Positions 35,321-43,979 of a DNA stretch of 64,000 bases are shown here, one piece after another. Below the pieces are notes generated by a model. It was not told the DNA's origin. It saw only the letters and a program-made list of their open reading frames with translations, and did no database searches. This stretch comes from an uncultured Bacteroides sp. (GTDB lineage: Bacteria; Bacteroidota; Bacteroidia; Bacteroidales; Bacteroidaceae): assembly GCA_948847595.1 (NCBI GenBank), contig CAQOGY010000015.1:8397-72396 (forward strand), read 5' to 3'. The translations under genes and the position numbers were made by a program. How positions within the stretch are numbered: the stretch's first letter is position 1; each line of letters begins with the position of its first letter.

Positions 35321-35350
35321 CATAATTCCAAGTTTATTTCAAATAAGAGA

Positions 35351-35725
35351 ATGTATATGAATAGAATAAAGGTGTTTTTATTGTTTGCAGTTTGGATTGG
35401 TCTTAATGCGTGTCAATCGAAAGGAAAACAGGCTATCGAGAAGGAAGTGGGAGAGGATACTTTAATAATAGCTCCAACAGAAGAAGAGAAAACAATAACC
35501 GGAGTTGTAGGAGATGCTTCAACGAATCACTTCGCGTTAATTACCTCAAAAGGAGATACGCTTTTTATCAGTACAATGGATCAGGAACCGAACGATGTCA
35601 CAGGTTTTGAGTTGGGGGATACGGTGAGAGTGAATTATATAGAAGAAGAGGAAGAACCCGGTTCGAGTACTATACCGACCGCCCAAAAGGTAGTTGTGAT
35701 AGGAAAGAAAATCCGGAATAAATAA
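35351..35725 (+). CDS. Small lipoprotein of unknown function
   Basis: A 124-residue lipoprotein. I start at ATG 35351 (35357 is also possible), not the upstream in-frame ATG at 35249, because MNRIKVFLLFAVWIGLNAC is a complete lipoprotein signal and a promoter lies at 35313. The mature part is acidic and beta-rich (GVVGDASTNHFALITSKGDT, then GDTVRVNYIEEEEE), suggesting a small OB- or SH3-like barrel. Its function is unknown. It follows the export operon but appears to be separately transcribed. Confidence 0.72.
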   Translation: MYMNRIKVFLLFAVWIGLNACQSKGKQAIEKEVGEDTLIIAPTEEEKTITGVVGDASTNHFALITSKGDTLFISTMDQEPNDVTGFELGDTVRVNYIEEEEEPGSSTIPTAQKVVVIGKKIRNK

Positions 35726-35739
35726 TTAATCTAATAAAT

Positions 35740-35783
35740 AAAAAAGCTACTTTCCCAATTCAATATAGGAAAGTAGCTTTTTT
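35740..35783. terminator. Bidirectional terminator
   Basis: A 16-bp perfect stem, AAAAAAGCTACTTTCC (35740-35755) with its complement at 35768-35783, has a 12-nt loop. It serves the lipoprotein and the convergent SPT gene. Confidence 0.93.
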
Positions 35784-35802
35784 ATAGGGTTATCAATACT
35801 GA

Positions 35803-36987
35803 TTATAAAATATCCAAAGTCTTGAATGCCTTCACCAACTTTTCTACAGCACGGTCAATCTGTTCTTTTGTATGAGTAGCCATCAATGCCACACGTACCA
35901 ACGTATCTTGTGGAGCACATGCCGGCGGAATAACCGGATTGATGAATACACCTTCGTCGAAAGCCAGTTTCGTAACCATGAAAGTCTTTTCCGTATCACG
36001 CACATAAAGAGGAATGATAGGTGACTCTGTTGCACCAATCTCAAAACCTGCTTCGCGGAAACGTTTCAATGCATAGTTGGTAGCTTCCCACAGAGCTTCA
36101 AGTCTTTCCGGTTCGTTCTGGATAATATGGAGAGCTTCCAAAGCAGATGCAGTAGCAGCCGGAGTATTGGATGCGCTGAATATATAAGTACGTGCATTGT
36201 GACGCAGCCAGTTGATGATTGAAGAATCAGCAGCAATAAAACCGCCGATAGAAGCCAGTGATTTGCTGAAAGTACCCATAATCAAGTCAACTTCGTGAGT
36301 CAGACCGAAATGGTCGCAAACTCCACGTCCTTGCTTTCCGAATACGCCCAAACCATGAGCTTCATCTACCATGATAGTAGCATTGTATTTATGTTTCAAG
36401 CGTACGATTTCAGGCAGATTTGCCAAGTCACCTTCCATAGAGAACACACCGTCTACTATGATTAGTTTTACTGAACTCGGATTGCACTTTTGAAGTTGCT
36501 TCTCCAAATCAGCCATATCGTTGTGCTTGTATTTCAATTGCTGGGAGAAAGAAAGACGACGGCCGTCTACGATAGATGCATGGTCACGGTCATCACAGAT
36601 GATATAATCATTGCGGTCTGTCAAAGCAGGAATAACACCGGAATTCACAGTAAAACCGGTAGAAAAACAGAGAGCTTCATCTTTACCGACGAAAGCTGCC
36701 AGTTCTTTTTCCAGTTGGACATGCAGGTCAAGCGTACCATTCAAGAAACGCGACCCTGCGCATCCGGAACCATATTTATGCATGGCTTGAATGCCAGCTT
36801 CAATAACTCTTTCATCTCCTGTAAGGCCAGTGTATGCATTGGAACCGAACATCAACACTTCGTGTCCGCCCATCTCTACCTCTGTACCCTGTTTTCCTTC
36901 TATCTCACGGAAATATGGGTAAACGCCCTGTGCCATAAACTTTTGTGGCAGGTCGTACTTTGCTAACTTCTCTTGTAATAATCCCAT
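35803..36987 (-). CDS. spt: Serine palmitoyltransferase (sphingolipid synthesis)
   Basis: A 394-residue PLP enzyme of the alpha-oxoamine synthase family that condenses serine with a fatty acyl-CoA or acyl-ACP to start sphingolipid synthesis. Motifs: GSNAYTGLTGDERV, GSGCAGSRFLNGT, DEAHGLGVFG, and the PLP Lys in GTFSKSLASIGGF. It closely resembles the known Bacteroides SPT, and the absence of biotin genes nearby argues against BioF. It is monocistronic with its own promoter and is divergent from a lipid kinase gene. Confidence 0.9.
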   Translation of the reverse strand: MGLLQEKLAKYDLPQKFMAQGVYPYFREIEGKQGTEVEMGGHEVLMFGSNAYTGLTGDERVIEAGIQAMHKYGSGCAGSRFLNGTLDLHVQLEKELAAFVGKDEALCFSTGFTVNSGVIPALTDRNDYIICDDRDHASIVDGRRLSFSQQLKYKHNDMADLEKQLQKCNPSSVKLIIVDGVFSMEGDLANLPEIVRLKHKYNATIMVDEAHGLGVFGKQGRGVCDHFGLTHEVDLIMGTFSKSLASIGGFIAADSSIINWLRHNARTYIFSASNTPAATASALEALHIIQNEPERLEALWEATNYALKRFREAGFEIGATESPIIPLYVRDTEKTFMVTKLAFDEGVFINPVIPPACAPQDTLVRVALMATHTKEQIDRAVEKLVKAFKTLDIL

Positions 36988-37014
36988 GAATTATAATTTA
37001 TAATACTCATACTC

Positions 37015-37034
37015 AGACCGTTCGCTGACGGTCT
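37015..37034 (-). promoter_or_regulatory. Hairpin in the SPT leader
   Basis: AGACCGT (37015-37021) and ACGGTCT (37028-37034) form a 7-bp stem with a 6-nt loop in the 5' untranslated region of SPT, about 30 nt before the start codon. A role in translation control is possible but unproven. Confidence 0.45.
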
Positions 37035-37072
37035 AATATCCTTTTATCTTAACAAGTGTTTAAAACAGGGGG

Positions 37073-37080
37073 CAAAGATA
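37073..37080 (-). promoter_or_regulatory. Promoter -7 element for SPT
   Basis: On the minus strand this reads TATCTTTG and implies a leader of about 80 nt. Confidence 0.7.
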
Positions 37081-37174
37081 ACAAATTTTGCTTTCATATG
37101 TTCTTTTTAAGAGAAAAAAGTTGCTCGCTTGAGATTAGAAACCTCTAATAGATTAAAATTTAAGATATTTATAT

Positions 37175-37182
37175 TACTTTTG
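37175..37182 (+). promoter_or_regulatory. Promoter -7 element for the lipid kinase
   Basis: TACTTTTG, 25 bp before ATG 37207. It lies inside the longer ORF and so favours the later start. Confidence 0.65.
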
Positions 37183-37206
37183 TCGTCTACAATCGACAAG
37201 AATAGC

Positions 37207-38232
37207 ATGAACGAAAGTATGAGAAAAATAAAATTCGTCGTCAATCCTATTTCAGGAACACAAAGTAAGGAATTGATTCTTAGCTTGCTGGATGAGAAAA
37301 TAGACAAGACGAAAAACTCTTGGGAAGTAGTATATACGGAGAGAGCCGGTCATGCAGTAGAGATAGCTGCCAAAGCTGCGGAAGAAAAAACGGACGTGGT
37401 GGTAGCTATCGGTGGAGACGGGACAATCAACGAAATAGCTCGTTCGCTGGTACATACTGATACCGCTTTGGGGATTATCCCTTGCGGGTCGGGCAATGGG
37501 CTGGCGCGGCATCTGCATATACCTATGGAACCGAAAAAAGCATTGGAAGTGCTTAATGAGGGTTGCACGGATATAATAGATTATGGTAAGATTAACGGAA
37601 CAGACTTCTTCTGCACCTGCGGAGTGGGATTTGACGCTTTTGTTAGTCTGAAGTTTGCGCATGCCGGCAAGCGCGGCTTGCTGACCTATTTGGAAAAGAC
37701 GCTTCAGGAAAGTCTTAAATATCAGCCGGAAACCTACGAACTGGAGACTGAAAACGGAGTGTCCAAGTATAAGGCTTTTCTTATTGCCTGCGGAAATGCG
37801 TCACAATATGGGAATAATGCCTATATCGCCCCGCAAGCCACATTAACGGACGGTTTGCTGGACGTCACCATATTAGAACCGTTCACCGTCCTGGACGTAC
37901 CTTCCCTTGCTTTCCAGTTATTTAATAAGACGATTGACCAGAATAGCCGTATCAAGACTTTCCGGTGCAAGCAGTTGTGTATTCGACGGACTACTCCGGG
38001 AGTGGTTCATTTTGATGGCGACCCCATGGAGACAGACGCTGATGTAAATATTGAATTAATTCAGCAGGGATTGCGTGTAGTCGTTCCGCGTGCAGCTGAA
38101 AAAGATGCCGCCAACGTGCTTCAAAGAGCACAGGAATATATGAACGGCATCAAATTGATGAATGAAGCCATCGTTGACAATATTACAGACAAAAACAAGA
38201 AAATATTGAAAAAGCTGACAAAGAAAGTCTGA
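37207..38232 (+). CDS. Diacylglycerol kinase-family lipid kinase
   Basis: A kinase of about 341 residues in the YegS/DgkB/sphingosine-kinase family. I start at ATG 37207 (37219, MRKIKFVVNP, is also possible), since the first 26 residues of the longer frame overlap the promoter. Motifs: VVVAIGGDGTINEIARSL for nucleotide binding, IPCGSGNGLARHL, and a C-terminal beta-sandwich with DGLLDVTILEP and HFDGDPME. The substrate could be diacylglycerol or a sphingoid lipid. The divergent SPT gene makes the latter worth considering, but sequence alone does not decide. Confidence 0.88.
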   Translation: MNESMRKIKFVVNPISGTQSKELILSLLDEKIDKTKNSWEVVYTERAGHAVEIAAKAAEEKTDVVVAIGGDGTINEIARSLVHTDTALGIIPCGSGNGLARHLHIPMEPKKALEVLNEGCTDIIDYGKINGTDFFCTCGVGFDAFVSLKFAHAGKRGLLTYLEKTLQESLKYQPETYELETENGVSKYKAFLIACGNASQYGNNAYIAPQATLTDGLLDVTILEPFTVLDVPSLAFQLFNKTIDQNSRIKTFRCKQLCIRRTTPGVVHFDGDPMETDADVNIELIQQGLRVVVPRAAEKDAANVLQRAQEYMNGIKLMNEAIVDNITDKNKKILKKLTKKV

Positions 38233-38273
38233 TAAAATTACGGATAACTAATCACGAATTACAAATTATTGCG

Positions 38274-38281
38274 TATTTTTG
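38274..38281 (+). promoter_or_regulatory. Promoter -7 element for aspS-gtrA
   Basis: TATTTTTG, 60 bp before the aspS start codon. Confidence 0.6.
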
Positions 38282-38341
38282 CGGAGTTTTGGTTCAGCCA
38301 AAATGAAAACGCGAGTGATAATCGTTTAAATAAGAAAATAT

Positions 38342-40105
38342 ATGTTCAGAACACACACATGTGGAGAACTGAGAATCTCTGATGCAAATAAGCAAGTAAC
38401 GCTGTCCGGTTGGGTACAGCGCAGTCGTAAAATGGGAGGGATGACCTTCATCGACCTTCGCGACCGTTACGGAATTACTCAATTAGTCTTTAACGAAGAA
38501 ATCAATGCAGAACTTTGTGAACGTGCCAATAAATTGGGACGTGAGTTTGTCATTCAAATCACAGGAACAGTGAGCGAACGTTTCAGTAAGAACGCTAACA
38601 TTCCTACCGGAGACATTGAAATCATTGTTTCCGAACTGAATGTACTGAACACTGCCATGACTCCGCCGTTCACCATTGAAGACAATACAGATGGTGGTGA
38701 CGATATTCGTATGAAATACCGCTACTTGGACTTGCGTCGCAACGCTGTTCGTTCTAATCTGGAACTACGTCACAAAATGACAATCGAAGTGCGCAAATAT
38801 CTCGATAGCCTTGGTTTTATCGAAGTCGAAACACCTGTTTTGATCGGCTCTACTCCGGAAGGTGCACGTGATTTTGTCGTTCCGTCACGTATGAATCCGG
38901 GACAGTTCTATGCACTCCCGCAATCCCCGCAGACTTTAAAGCAATTGTTGATGGTTTCCGGCTTCGACCGCTACTTCCAGATTGCTAAATGTTTCCGTGA
39001 CGAGGACTTGCGTGCTGACCGCCAGCCTGAATTTACACAGATTGACTGTGAGATGAGTTTCGTAGAACAGGAAGATATTATCACTACCTTCGAAGGGATG
39101 GCTAAACATCTGTTCAAGACTCTTCGCGGTGTAGAACTGACCGAACCGTTCCAGCGGATGGCTTGGGCTGACGCTATGAAATATTATGGTAGCGACAAAC
39201 CGGACTTGCGTTTCGATATGAAGTTTGTGGAATTGATGGATATTATGAAAGGACACGGATTCTCTGTATTTGATAATGCTGCTTATATCGGTGGTATCTG
39301 CGCAGAAGGTGCTGCAACTTATACCCGTAAGCAACTAGATGCATTGACCGAGTTCGTGAAGAAACCTCAGATTGGCGCCAAAGGCATGGTCTATGCCCGT
39401 GTAGAAGCAGACGGTACAGTAAAATCAAGTGTAGATAAATTCTATACACAGGAAGTTCTTCAGCAAATGAAGGAAGCATTTGGTGCTAAACCGGGTGACT
39501 TGATTCTTATTTTGTCTGGTGATGATGTGATGAAAACACGTAAGCAGCTTTGTGAACTCCGTTTGGAAATGGGTTCTCAACTAGGTTTGCGTGACAAGAA
39601 TAAGTTCGTTTGCCTTTGGGTTATCGACTTCCCGATGTTTGAATGGAGCGAAGAAGAAGGTCGTCTGATGGCTATGCACCATCCGTTTACCCATCCGAAA
39701 GATGAAGATATTCCATTGTTGGATACCAATCCCGCAGCGGTACGTGCCGACGCTTATGATATGGTAGTCAACGGTGTCGAAGTAGGTGGCGGTTCTATCC
39801 GTATCCACGATGCACAGTTGCAGGCGAAGATGTTCGAGATTTTAGGATTTACTCCTGAAAAGGCAGAGGCACAGTTCGGCTTCCTGATGAATGCATTTAA
39901 GTATGGTGCGCCGCCTCACGGTGGGTTGGCATACGGGCTTGACCGTTGGGTATCTTTGTTCGCCGGTTTGGATTCTATCCGTGACTGTATCGCATTCCCG
40001 AAGAACAACTCCGGTCGTGACGTGATGCTGGATGCGCCATCTACAATTGATCAGACTCAGCTTGATGAATTGAATTTGATTGTTGATATCAAAGAAGGCG
40101 AGTGA
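38342..40105 (+). CDS. aspS: Aspartyl-tRNA synthetase
   Basis: A 587-residue class IIb synthetase of the long bacterial type. An N-terminal OB anticodon-binding domain (LSGWVQRSRKMGGMTFIDLR) precedes the class II core with motif 2 FRDEDLRADRQPEFTQIDCE, the bacterial GAD insertion (about 290-410), and motif 3 GGLAYGLDRWV. Whether it also charges tRNA-Asn cannot be judged here. It overlaps the GtrA-family gene by 4 nt. Confidence 0.97.
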   Translation: MFRTHTCGELRISDANKQVTLSGWVQRSRKMGGMTFIDLRDRYGITQLVFNEEINAELCERANKLGREFVIQITGTVSERFSKNANIPTGDIEIIVSELNVLNTAMTPPFTIEDNTDGGDDIRMKYRYLDLRRNAVRSNLELRHKMTIEVRKYLDSLGFIEVETPVLIGSTPEGARDFVVPSRMNPGQFYALPQSPQTLKQLLMVSGFDRYFQIAKCFRDEDLRADRQPEFTQIDCEMSFVEQEDIITTFEGMAKHLFKTLRGVELTEPFQRMAWADAMKYYGSDKPDLRFDMKFVELMDIMKGHGFSVFDNAAYIGGICAEGAATYTRKQLDALTEFVKKPQIGAKGMVYARVEADGTVKSSVDKFYTQEVLQQMKEAFGAKPGDLILILSGDDVMKTRKQLCELRLEMGSQLGLRDKNKFVCLWVIDFPMFEWSEEEGRLMAMHHPFTHPKDEDIPLLDTNPAAVRADAYDMVVNGVEVGGGSIRIHDAQLQAKMFEILGFTPEKAEAQFGFLMNAFKYGAPPHGGLAYGLDRWVSLFAGLDSIRDCIAFPKNNSGRDVMLDAPSTIDQTQLDELNLIVDIKEGE

Positions 40106-40491
40106 AAGAATCTGTACGCATATTCCGTTTTATAGTAATCGGTACGATGAATGCCATCATCATGGCATTGGTTGTATGGTTGATGATGAGAGAAATATCA
40201 TTCGACGGTGACTATATGGTGGCTAATATAACAGCGTACCTGATAGCTCAGATTCATAACTTTATCTGGTGCAAATATTGGATATTCCCTGTAGAAAATA
40301 GAAAGAACAGTCTCTGGAAACAGATACTGCTCTTTTGTTCTGCTTTCGGATTGGCATATACAGCACAATTCTTATTTCTTATTTTATTAGTGGAAGGATT
40401 GGATGTCAATGAATATTTGGCGCAATTCCTGGGTCTATTTATCTATGGAGGTGCCAATTTCCTGGCTAATAAGAAACTGACATTTCAATAA
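40102..40491 (+). CDS. GtrA-family membrane protein
   Basis: A 129-residue protein with four predicted helices (about 7-24, 36-52, 68-90 and 100-118). The family is thought to flip or help flip lipid-linked sugars. Typical features are the N-terminal FRFIVIGTMNAI and the C-terminal FIYGGANFLANKKLTF. It starts with GTG, overlapping the aspS stop, so it is translationally coupled to it. Confidence 0.88.
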   Translation: MKESVRIFRFIVIGTMNAIIMALVVWLMMREISFDGDYMVANITAYLIAQIHNFIWCKYWIFPVENRKNSLWKQILLFCSAFGLAYTAQFLFLILLVEGLDVNEYLAQFLGLFIYGGANFLANKKLTFQ

Positions 40492-40514
40492 GAAAGAATA
40501 TATAAAGTATATAG

Positions 40515-40560
40515 AAAGGGTACAGAGTTTAAATTTATAGTTTACTCTGTGCCCTTTCTG
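40515..40560. terminator. Terminator between gtrA and aguB
   Basis: AAAGGGTACAGAGT (40515-40528) pairs with ACTCTGTGCCCTTT (40544-40557), with one wobble pair and a 15-nt loop. It is followed by a short T-rich tail. Confidence 0.8.
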
Positions 40561-40586
40561 TTGTTTATATCCGCGTGCTTTCTTGT

Positions 40587-41471
40587 CTAATCTAAAAAGC
40601 GTTTAGTCAGTCCTTCGTATTCGTCAATGCGACGGTCGCGCAGGAACGGCCACCAACGGCGTACGTTTTCCGAGCGTTCCATATCAATCTCCACTACTAT
40701 ATTTTCCGGTCGGTGGTTTCCGGCCTGTGCCAGGAATTCTCCTTGTGGCCCTGCTACGAAACTATTTCCCCAGAATAAAATACCGTTGGTTTGTCCTGAC
40801 GGGTCAGGTTCGTGTCCTACACGGTTGACTGAGATAACTGGAAGTCCGTTCGCAACAGCATGGGCACGTTGTGAAATAATCCAGGCATTGAGCTGACGTG
40901 CTTTCTCATCGTCCGTGTCGCTGCTTTCCCAACCAATGGCAGTGGGGTAGATTAATAGTTCCGCACCTTTTAATGCCATTAAGCGGGCAGCTTCCGGATA
41001 CCATTGATCCCAGCATACCAATACGCCCAGTTTTCCTAAAGAGGTCTGAATAGGCTCGAAGCCTATATCTCCGGGAGTAAAATAGAACTTCTCATAATAA
41101 GCGGGATCATCAGGAATATGCATCTTCCGGTATTTACCGGCAATACTCCCGTCACGGTCGAAGACAACAGCAGTATTATGATAAAGCCCCGGTGCGCGTT
41201 TCTCAAAAAGAGAAGTCACGAGAACTACTTTATTGGCTGCCGCCAGTTCAGAATAGAATCCGGTGGAAGGGCCGGGGATAGGTTCGGCAAGATCGAAGAG
41301 GTTTGTATTTTCTGTCTGGCAGAAATAAAGCGAGTTGTGCAACTCTTGAAGCACAATCAGTTGTGCGCCATGTGCGGCACATGCTTCAATGCTTTTGGCC
41401 AGGTTCATCAGGTTTACCCGAATATCAGAAGTGTTGGATTGCTGGATAAGTCCGACTTTTATCTTTCTCAT
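40587..41471 (-). CDS. aguB: N-carbamoylputrescine amidase
   Basis: A 294-residue nitrilase-superfamily enzyme that hydrolyses N-carbamoylputrescine to putrescine, CO2 and ammonia. The Glu-Lys-Cys triad is visible in LQELHNSLYF, KYRKMHIPDDPAYYEKF and VLVCWDQWYPEAAR. The motif GKYRKMHIPDDP is specific to the AguB branch. It lies 50 nt downstream of aguA, giving the complete agmatine-to-putrescine route. Confidence 0.94.
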   Translation of the reverse strand: MRKIKVGLIQQSNTSDIRVNLMNLAKSIEACAAHGAQLIVLQELHNSLYFCQTENTNLFDLAEPIPGPSTGFYSELAAANKVVLVTSLFEKRAPGLYHNTAVVFDRDGSIAGKYRKMHIPDDPAYYEKFYFTPGDIGFEPIQTSLGKLGVLVCWDQWYPEAARLMALKGAELLIYPTAIGWESSDTDDEKARQLNAWIISQRAHAVANGLPVISVNRVGHEPDPSGQTNGILFWGNSFVAGPQGEFLAQAGNHRPENIVVEIDMERSENVRRWWPFLRDRRIDEYEGLTKRFLD

Positions 41472-41521
41472 GATGAATTTTTATTTTAATCTACTTGTAT
41501 ATTCTATTTTAATCTACCAAA

Positions 41522-42565
41522 TTATTTTAGAACTCCCATCGGATATTGCATGGTAACGCAGTGCAGAGAACCATGCTGTTTGATTAAGGCACGACAATCT
41601 ATTCCGATGATTTGATGCTTTGGAAAAGCTTGTTGCAATACTTCTCCGGCTTTCCTGTCATTCTCCGGCTGGTTATAAGTCGGGTAAAGGACTGCTTCAT
41701 TCAGAATCAGGAAATTGGCGTATGTGGCAGGCAGTCGTTCGCCATCTTCTTCTATCTTATCTGCCATGGGTAAAGCCAAAAGCCGGTAAGGCTCTCCTGC
41801 CAATGTGCGGAATGTTTTCAGTTGTTCTTCCATAGCAAGCAGTGCTTCGTAATGTTCGTCTGCTTCGTCCGTACACTTCACATATGCAATGGTGTCAGTA
41901 GAGCAAAAACGTGCTAAAGTGTCAATATGGCTATCTGTATCATCCCCTGCTAGATAACCATGATCCAACCAAAGCACCTTTTGCAGATGGAAGGTTGATT
42001 TCAGATATTCTTCTATCTCTACTTGGTTCAGTTTTCCGTTCCGTTGGGGAGAAAGCAGGCATTCGGAAGTGGTAAGCAAGGTGCCCATTCCGTCACTTTC
42101 TATGGAGCCGCCTTCAAGAACAAAGTCCAGGCAGTCTATGTACTGTCCTTTCAAGGCTCCGGCTTCTACGGCTTGTTTAGTGATTTGGTTATCAAGTTCG
42201 GCGGCAAATTTCAATCCCCAGCCGTTGAAGGTAAAATCAAGTAGCGAAGGATTACCGGTATCTATCATGGTGATAGCCCCGTGGTCGCGTGCCCATGTAT
42301 CATTGGTCGCGCATTTCAGAAAGCGGACATTATCCATGTTGACAACAGTGCCTATCTGCTTCTTTACTTCTTCAGGCTCGGGAGTGACAATTAATAGTAA
42401 CTCGCGTTCCGCTATCTCTTTGGCTATCTTGACAAAACATTCTTGTACCTCTTCCAGCATATATGCCCAGTCTGTGCCGACATGCGGCCACGTCAGTTGT
42501 ATACCGCTTTGCATATGCCACTCGGCAGGTAAATGAGGGGCTCTCATTTCTACTTGTACGGTCAT
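41522..42565 (-). CDS. aguA: Agmatine deiminase
   Basis: A peptidylarginine-deiminase-fold enzyme of about 347 residues that converts agmatine to N-carbamoylputrescine. I start at ATG 42565 (MTVQVEMRAPHLPAEW), which gives the usual family length; the longer frame to 42637 adds 24 atypical residues. Motifs: SGIQLTWPH, NDTWARDHGAI, FVLEGGSIESDG, DHGYLAGDDTDSHIDTLARF, and the catalytic Cys in HGSLHCVTMQYP. It probably shares a transcript with aguB. Confidence 0.93.
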   Translation of the reverse strand: MTVQVEMRAPHLPAEWHMQSGIQLTWPHVGTDWAYMLEEVQECFVKIAKEIAERELLLIVTPEPEEVKKQIGTVVNMDNVRFLKCATNDTWARDHGAITMIDTGNPSLLDFTFNGWGLKFAAELDNQITKQAVEAGALKGQYIDCLDFVLEGGSIESDGMGTLLTTSECLLSPQRNGKLNQVEIEEYLKSTFHLQKVLWLDHGYLAGDDTDSHIDTLARFCSTDTIAYVKCTDEADEHYEALLAMEEQLKTFRTLAGEPYRLLALPMADKIEEDGERLPATYANFLILNEAVLYPTYNQPENDRKAGEVLQQAFPKHQIIGIDCRALIKQHGSLHCVTMQYPMGVLK

Positions 42566-42696
42566 ATTCTTACCGAAGTTCAATTGCAAATCTTTCTCCG
42601 AGCCACTAGGACTAGGCAGTCCAACCATAATTCCCATCAGACTTATGTTATTTAGTTATTTATATAATCGGTTTATTCATCTACCGGCAACCGGTA

Positions 42697-43239
42697 TTAA
42701 TCTTTATTTTCCTGCTTCGGCTTCCGGTCGAAGAACGGATTTTTGGAAGATGCGCTGACTGGAATCGCCATTACCATTTTGCAGTCTTTCAGCCAGTTCA
42801 GGCGTTGGGCCGCCAATCCGGCAGAGAACATCACGCGTGTGTCTACACGCAAATCGGCTGCCGTGGCACAGGCTGAACCTATTGCGATGCCAACGTCGAT
42901 ACTGTTCAGTGCACAAGGAACACCTTCTGTGCGTTCTGCACAAGTCGCAAATCCGCAATGACCGCAATTCAATCCTTGCGCCTGTTCGCGCGTTCCTATT
43001 AATATAACACATTCGGCGTTTAGTATGTTGTCGGCATCACGCAGAAAAAACTTCATTCCATGCTCTTCCACCATCGCTATCATAGTGTCCGACAATTGCT
43101 TGATTTCTTCATTAGTAATCAAAGCAACTTCAATAATGTCTATCCCTTTTCCCTTGGGAGCAGTGCGTGCGGCAGTCATCATTTGACGTGCTACCTGCAA
43201 TATATGCTCATGACGAGCGTCTCTTTCGTTCAGTATCAT
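42697..43239 (-). CDS. DUF2148 ferredoxin-like domain protein
   Basis: A 180-residue protein. The Cys cluster NCGHCGFATCAER in the middle is the hallmark of the DUF2148 family and suggests an iron-sulfur or metal site. The N-terminal part (KGIDIIEVALITNEEIKQLS) looks like a small alpha/beta domain. No enzymatic function is established. It lies upstream of aguA on the same strand with a 130-nt gap and has its own promoter, which is divergent from the FetAB-like transporter. Confidence 0.88.
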   Translation of the reverse strand: MILNERDARHEHILQVARQMMTAARTAPKGKGIDIIEVALITNEEIKQLSDTMIAMVEEHGMKFFLRDADNILNAECVILIGTREQAQGLNCGHCGFATCAERTEGVPCALNSIDVGIAIGSACATAADLRVDTRVMFSAGLAAQRLNWLKDCKMVMAIPVSASSKNPFFDRKPKQENKD

Positions 43240-43265
43240 AACTTTTCTTGAATTAATTAGTCAGG

Positions 43266-43273
43266 CAAAGATA
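43266..43273 (-). promoter_or_regulatory. Promoter -7 element for the DUF2148 gene
   Basis: On the minus strand this reads TATCTTTG, 27 bp before the start codon. Confidence 0.65.
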
Positions 43274-43292
43274 ACGTTTTTCAAGAAAATAG

Positions 43293-43300
43293 TACCTTTG
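43293..43300 (+). promoter_or_regulatory. Promoter -7 element for the FetAB-like operon
   Basis: TACCTTTG, 26 bp before the start. Divergent from the DUF2148 promoter with only 19 bp between the two -7 elements, so the promoters overlap. Confidence 0.65.
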
Positions 43301-43325
43301 CCGGAAAGAAAGAATTCAAAACGTC

Positions 43326-43946
43326 ATGTTACATATCAATAATGCCTGTATTGCTTTTGGAACAGAAGTGCTTTTCTCCGGTTTTAACCTGAAACTGGAA
43401 CGGGGAGAAACAGCCTGTATCGTAGGGCAGTCCGGCTGTGGAAAGACTTCGTTGCTGAATGCGGTAATGGGCTTTGTTCCGCTGAAAGAAGGCTCCATTC
43501 AAGTAGGAGAGACACTGCTCGACATATCGACCATTGATAGTGTCCGCCGGCAGATAGCATGGATTCCGCAGGAACTGGCCTTGCCGTTTGAATGGGTGAG
43601 AGAAATGGTTGCCCTTCCTTTTGAACTGAAAGTGAATCGTTCTATTCCATTCTCGGAGGAAAGGCTTTATGCTTGCTTTGACGAATTGGGGCTGGAGCAT
43701 GAATTATATGCAAAGAGAGTGAACGAAGTATCGGGCGGCCAACGTCAACGAATAACACTGGCCGTAGCTGCCATGCTCAACAAACCTCTGATTATCATAG
43801 ATGAACCGACTTCTGCCTTGGATGCCGGATCAACTGACAAAGTACTGTCCTTTTTCCGGAGACAGGCAGAAAAAGGGGCGGCTGTGCTGGCAGTGTCTCA
43901 TGACAAGGACTTTGCACAGGGATGTCATTATGTAATAGAATTATAA
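43326..43946 (+). CDS. ABC transporter ATPase, FetA/YbbL-like
   Basis: A 206-residue ATPase with Walker A VGQSGCGKTSLLN, signature VSGGQRQRITLAVA, Walker B LIIIDEPTSALD and switch His in LAVSHDKD. Its small size and its neighbour, a UPF0014 permease, identify it as the FetA/YbbL type linked in E. coli to iron export and peroxide resistance. The overlap with a ferredoxin-like gene promoter fits a metal-related role, by inference. Confidence 0.9.
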   Translation: MLHINNACIAFGTEVLFSGFNLKLERGETACIVGQSGCGKTSLLNAVMGFVPLKEGSIQVGETLLDISTIDSVRRQIAWIPQELALPFEWVREMVALPFELKVNRSIPFSEERLYACFDELGLEHELYAKRVNEVSGGQRQRITLAVAAMLNKPLIIIDEPTSALDAGSTDKVLSFFRRQAEKGAAVLAVSHDKDFAQGCHYVIEL

Positions 43947-43979
43947 CACGAATCAGATAGAATTATAAGAATATACACT

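Noticed and set aside
35803..36987. Biotin synthesis gene bioF or threonine pathway gene kbl
   Set aside because: The family is shared, but the sequence resembles Bacteroides SPT and no biotin or threonine dehydrogenase gene is adjacent.
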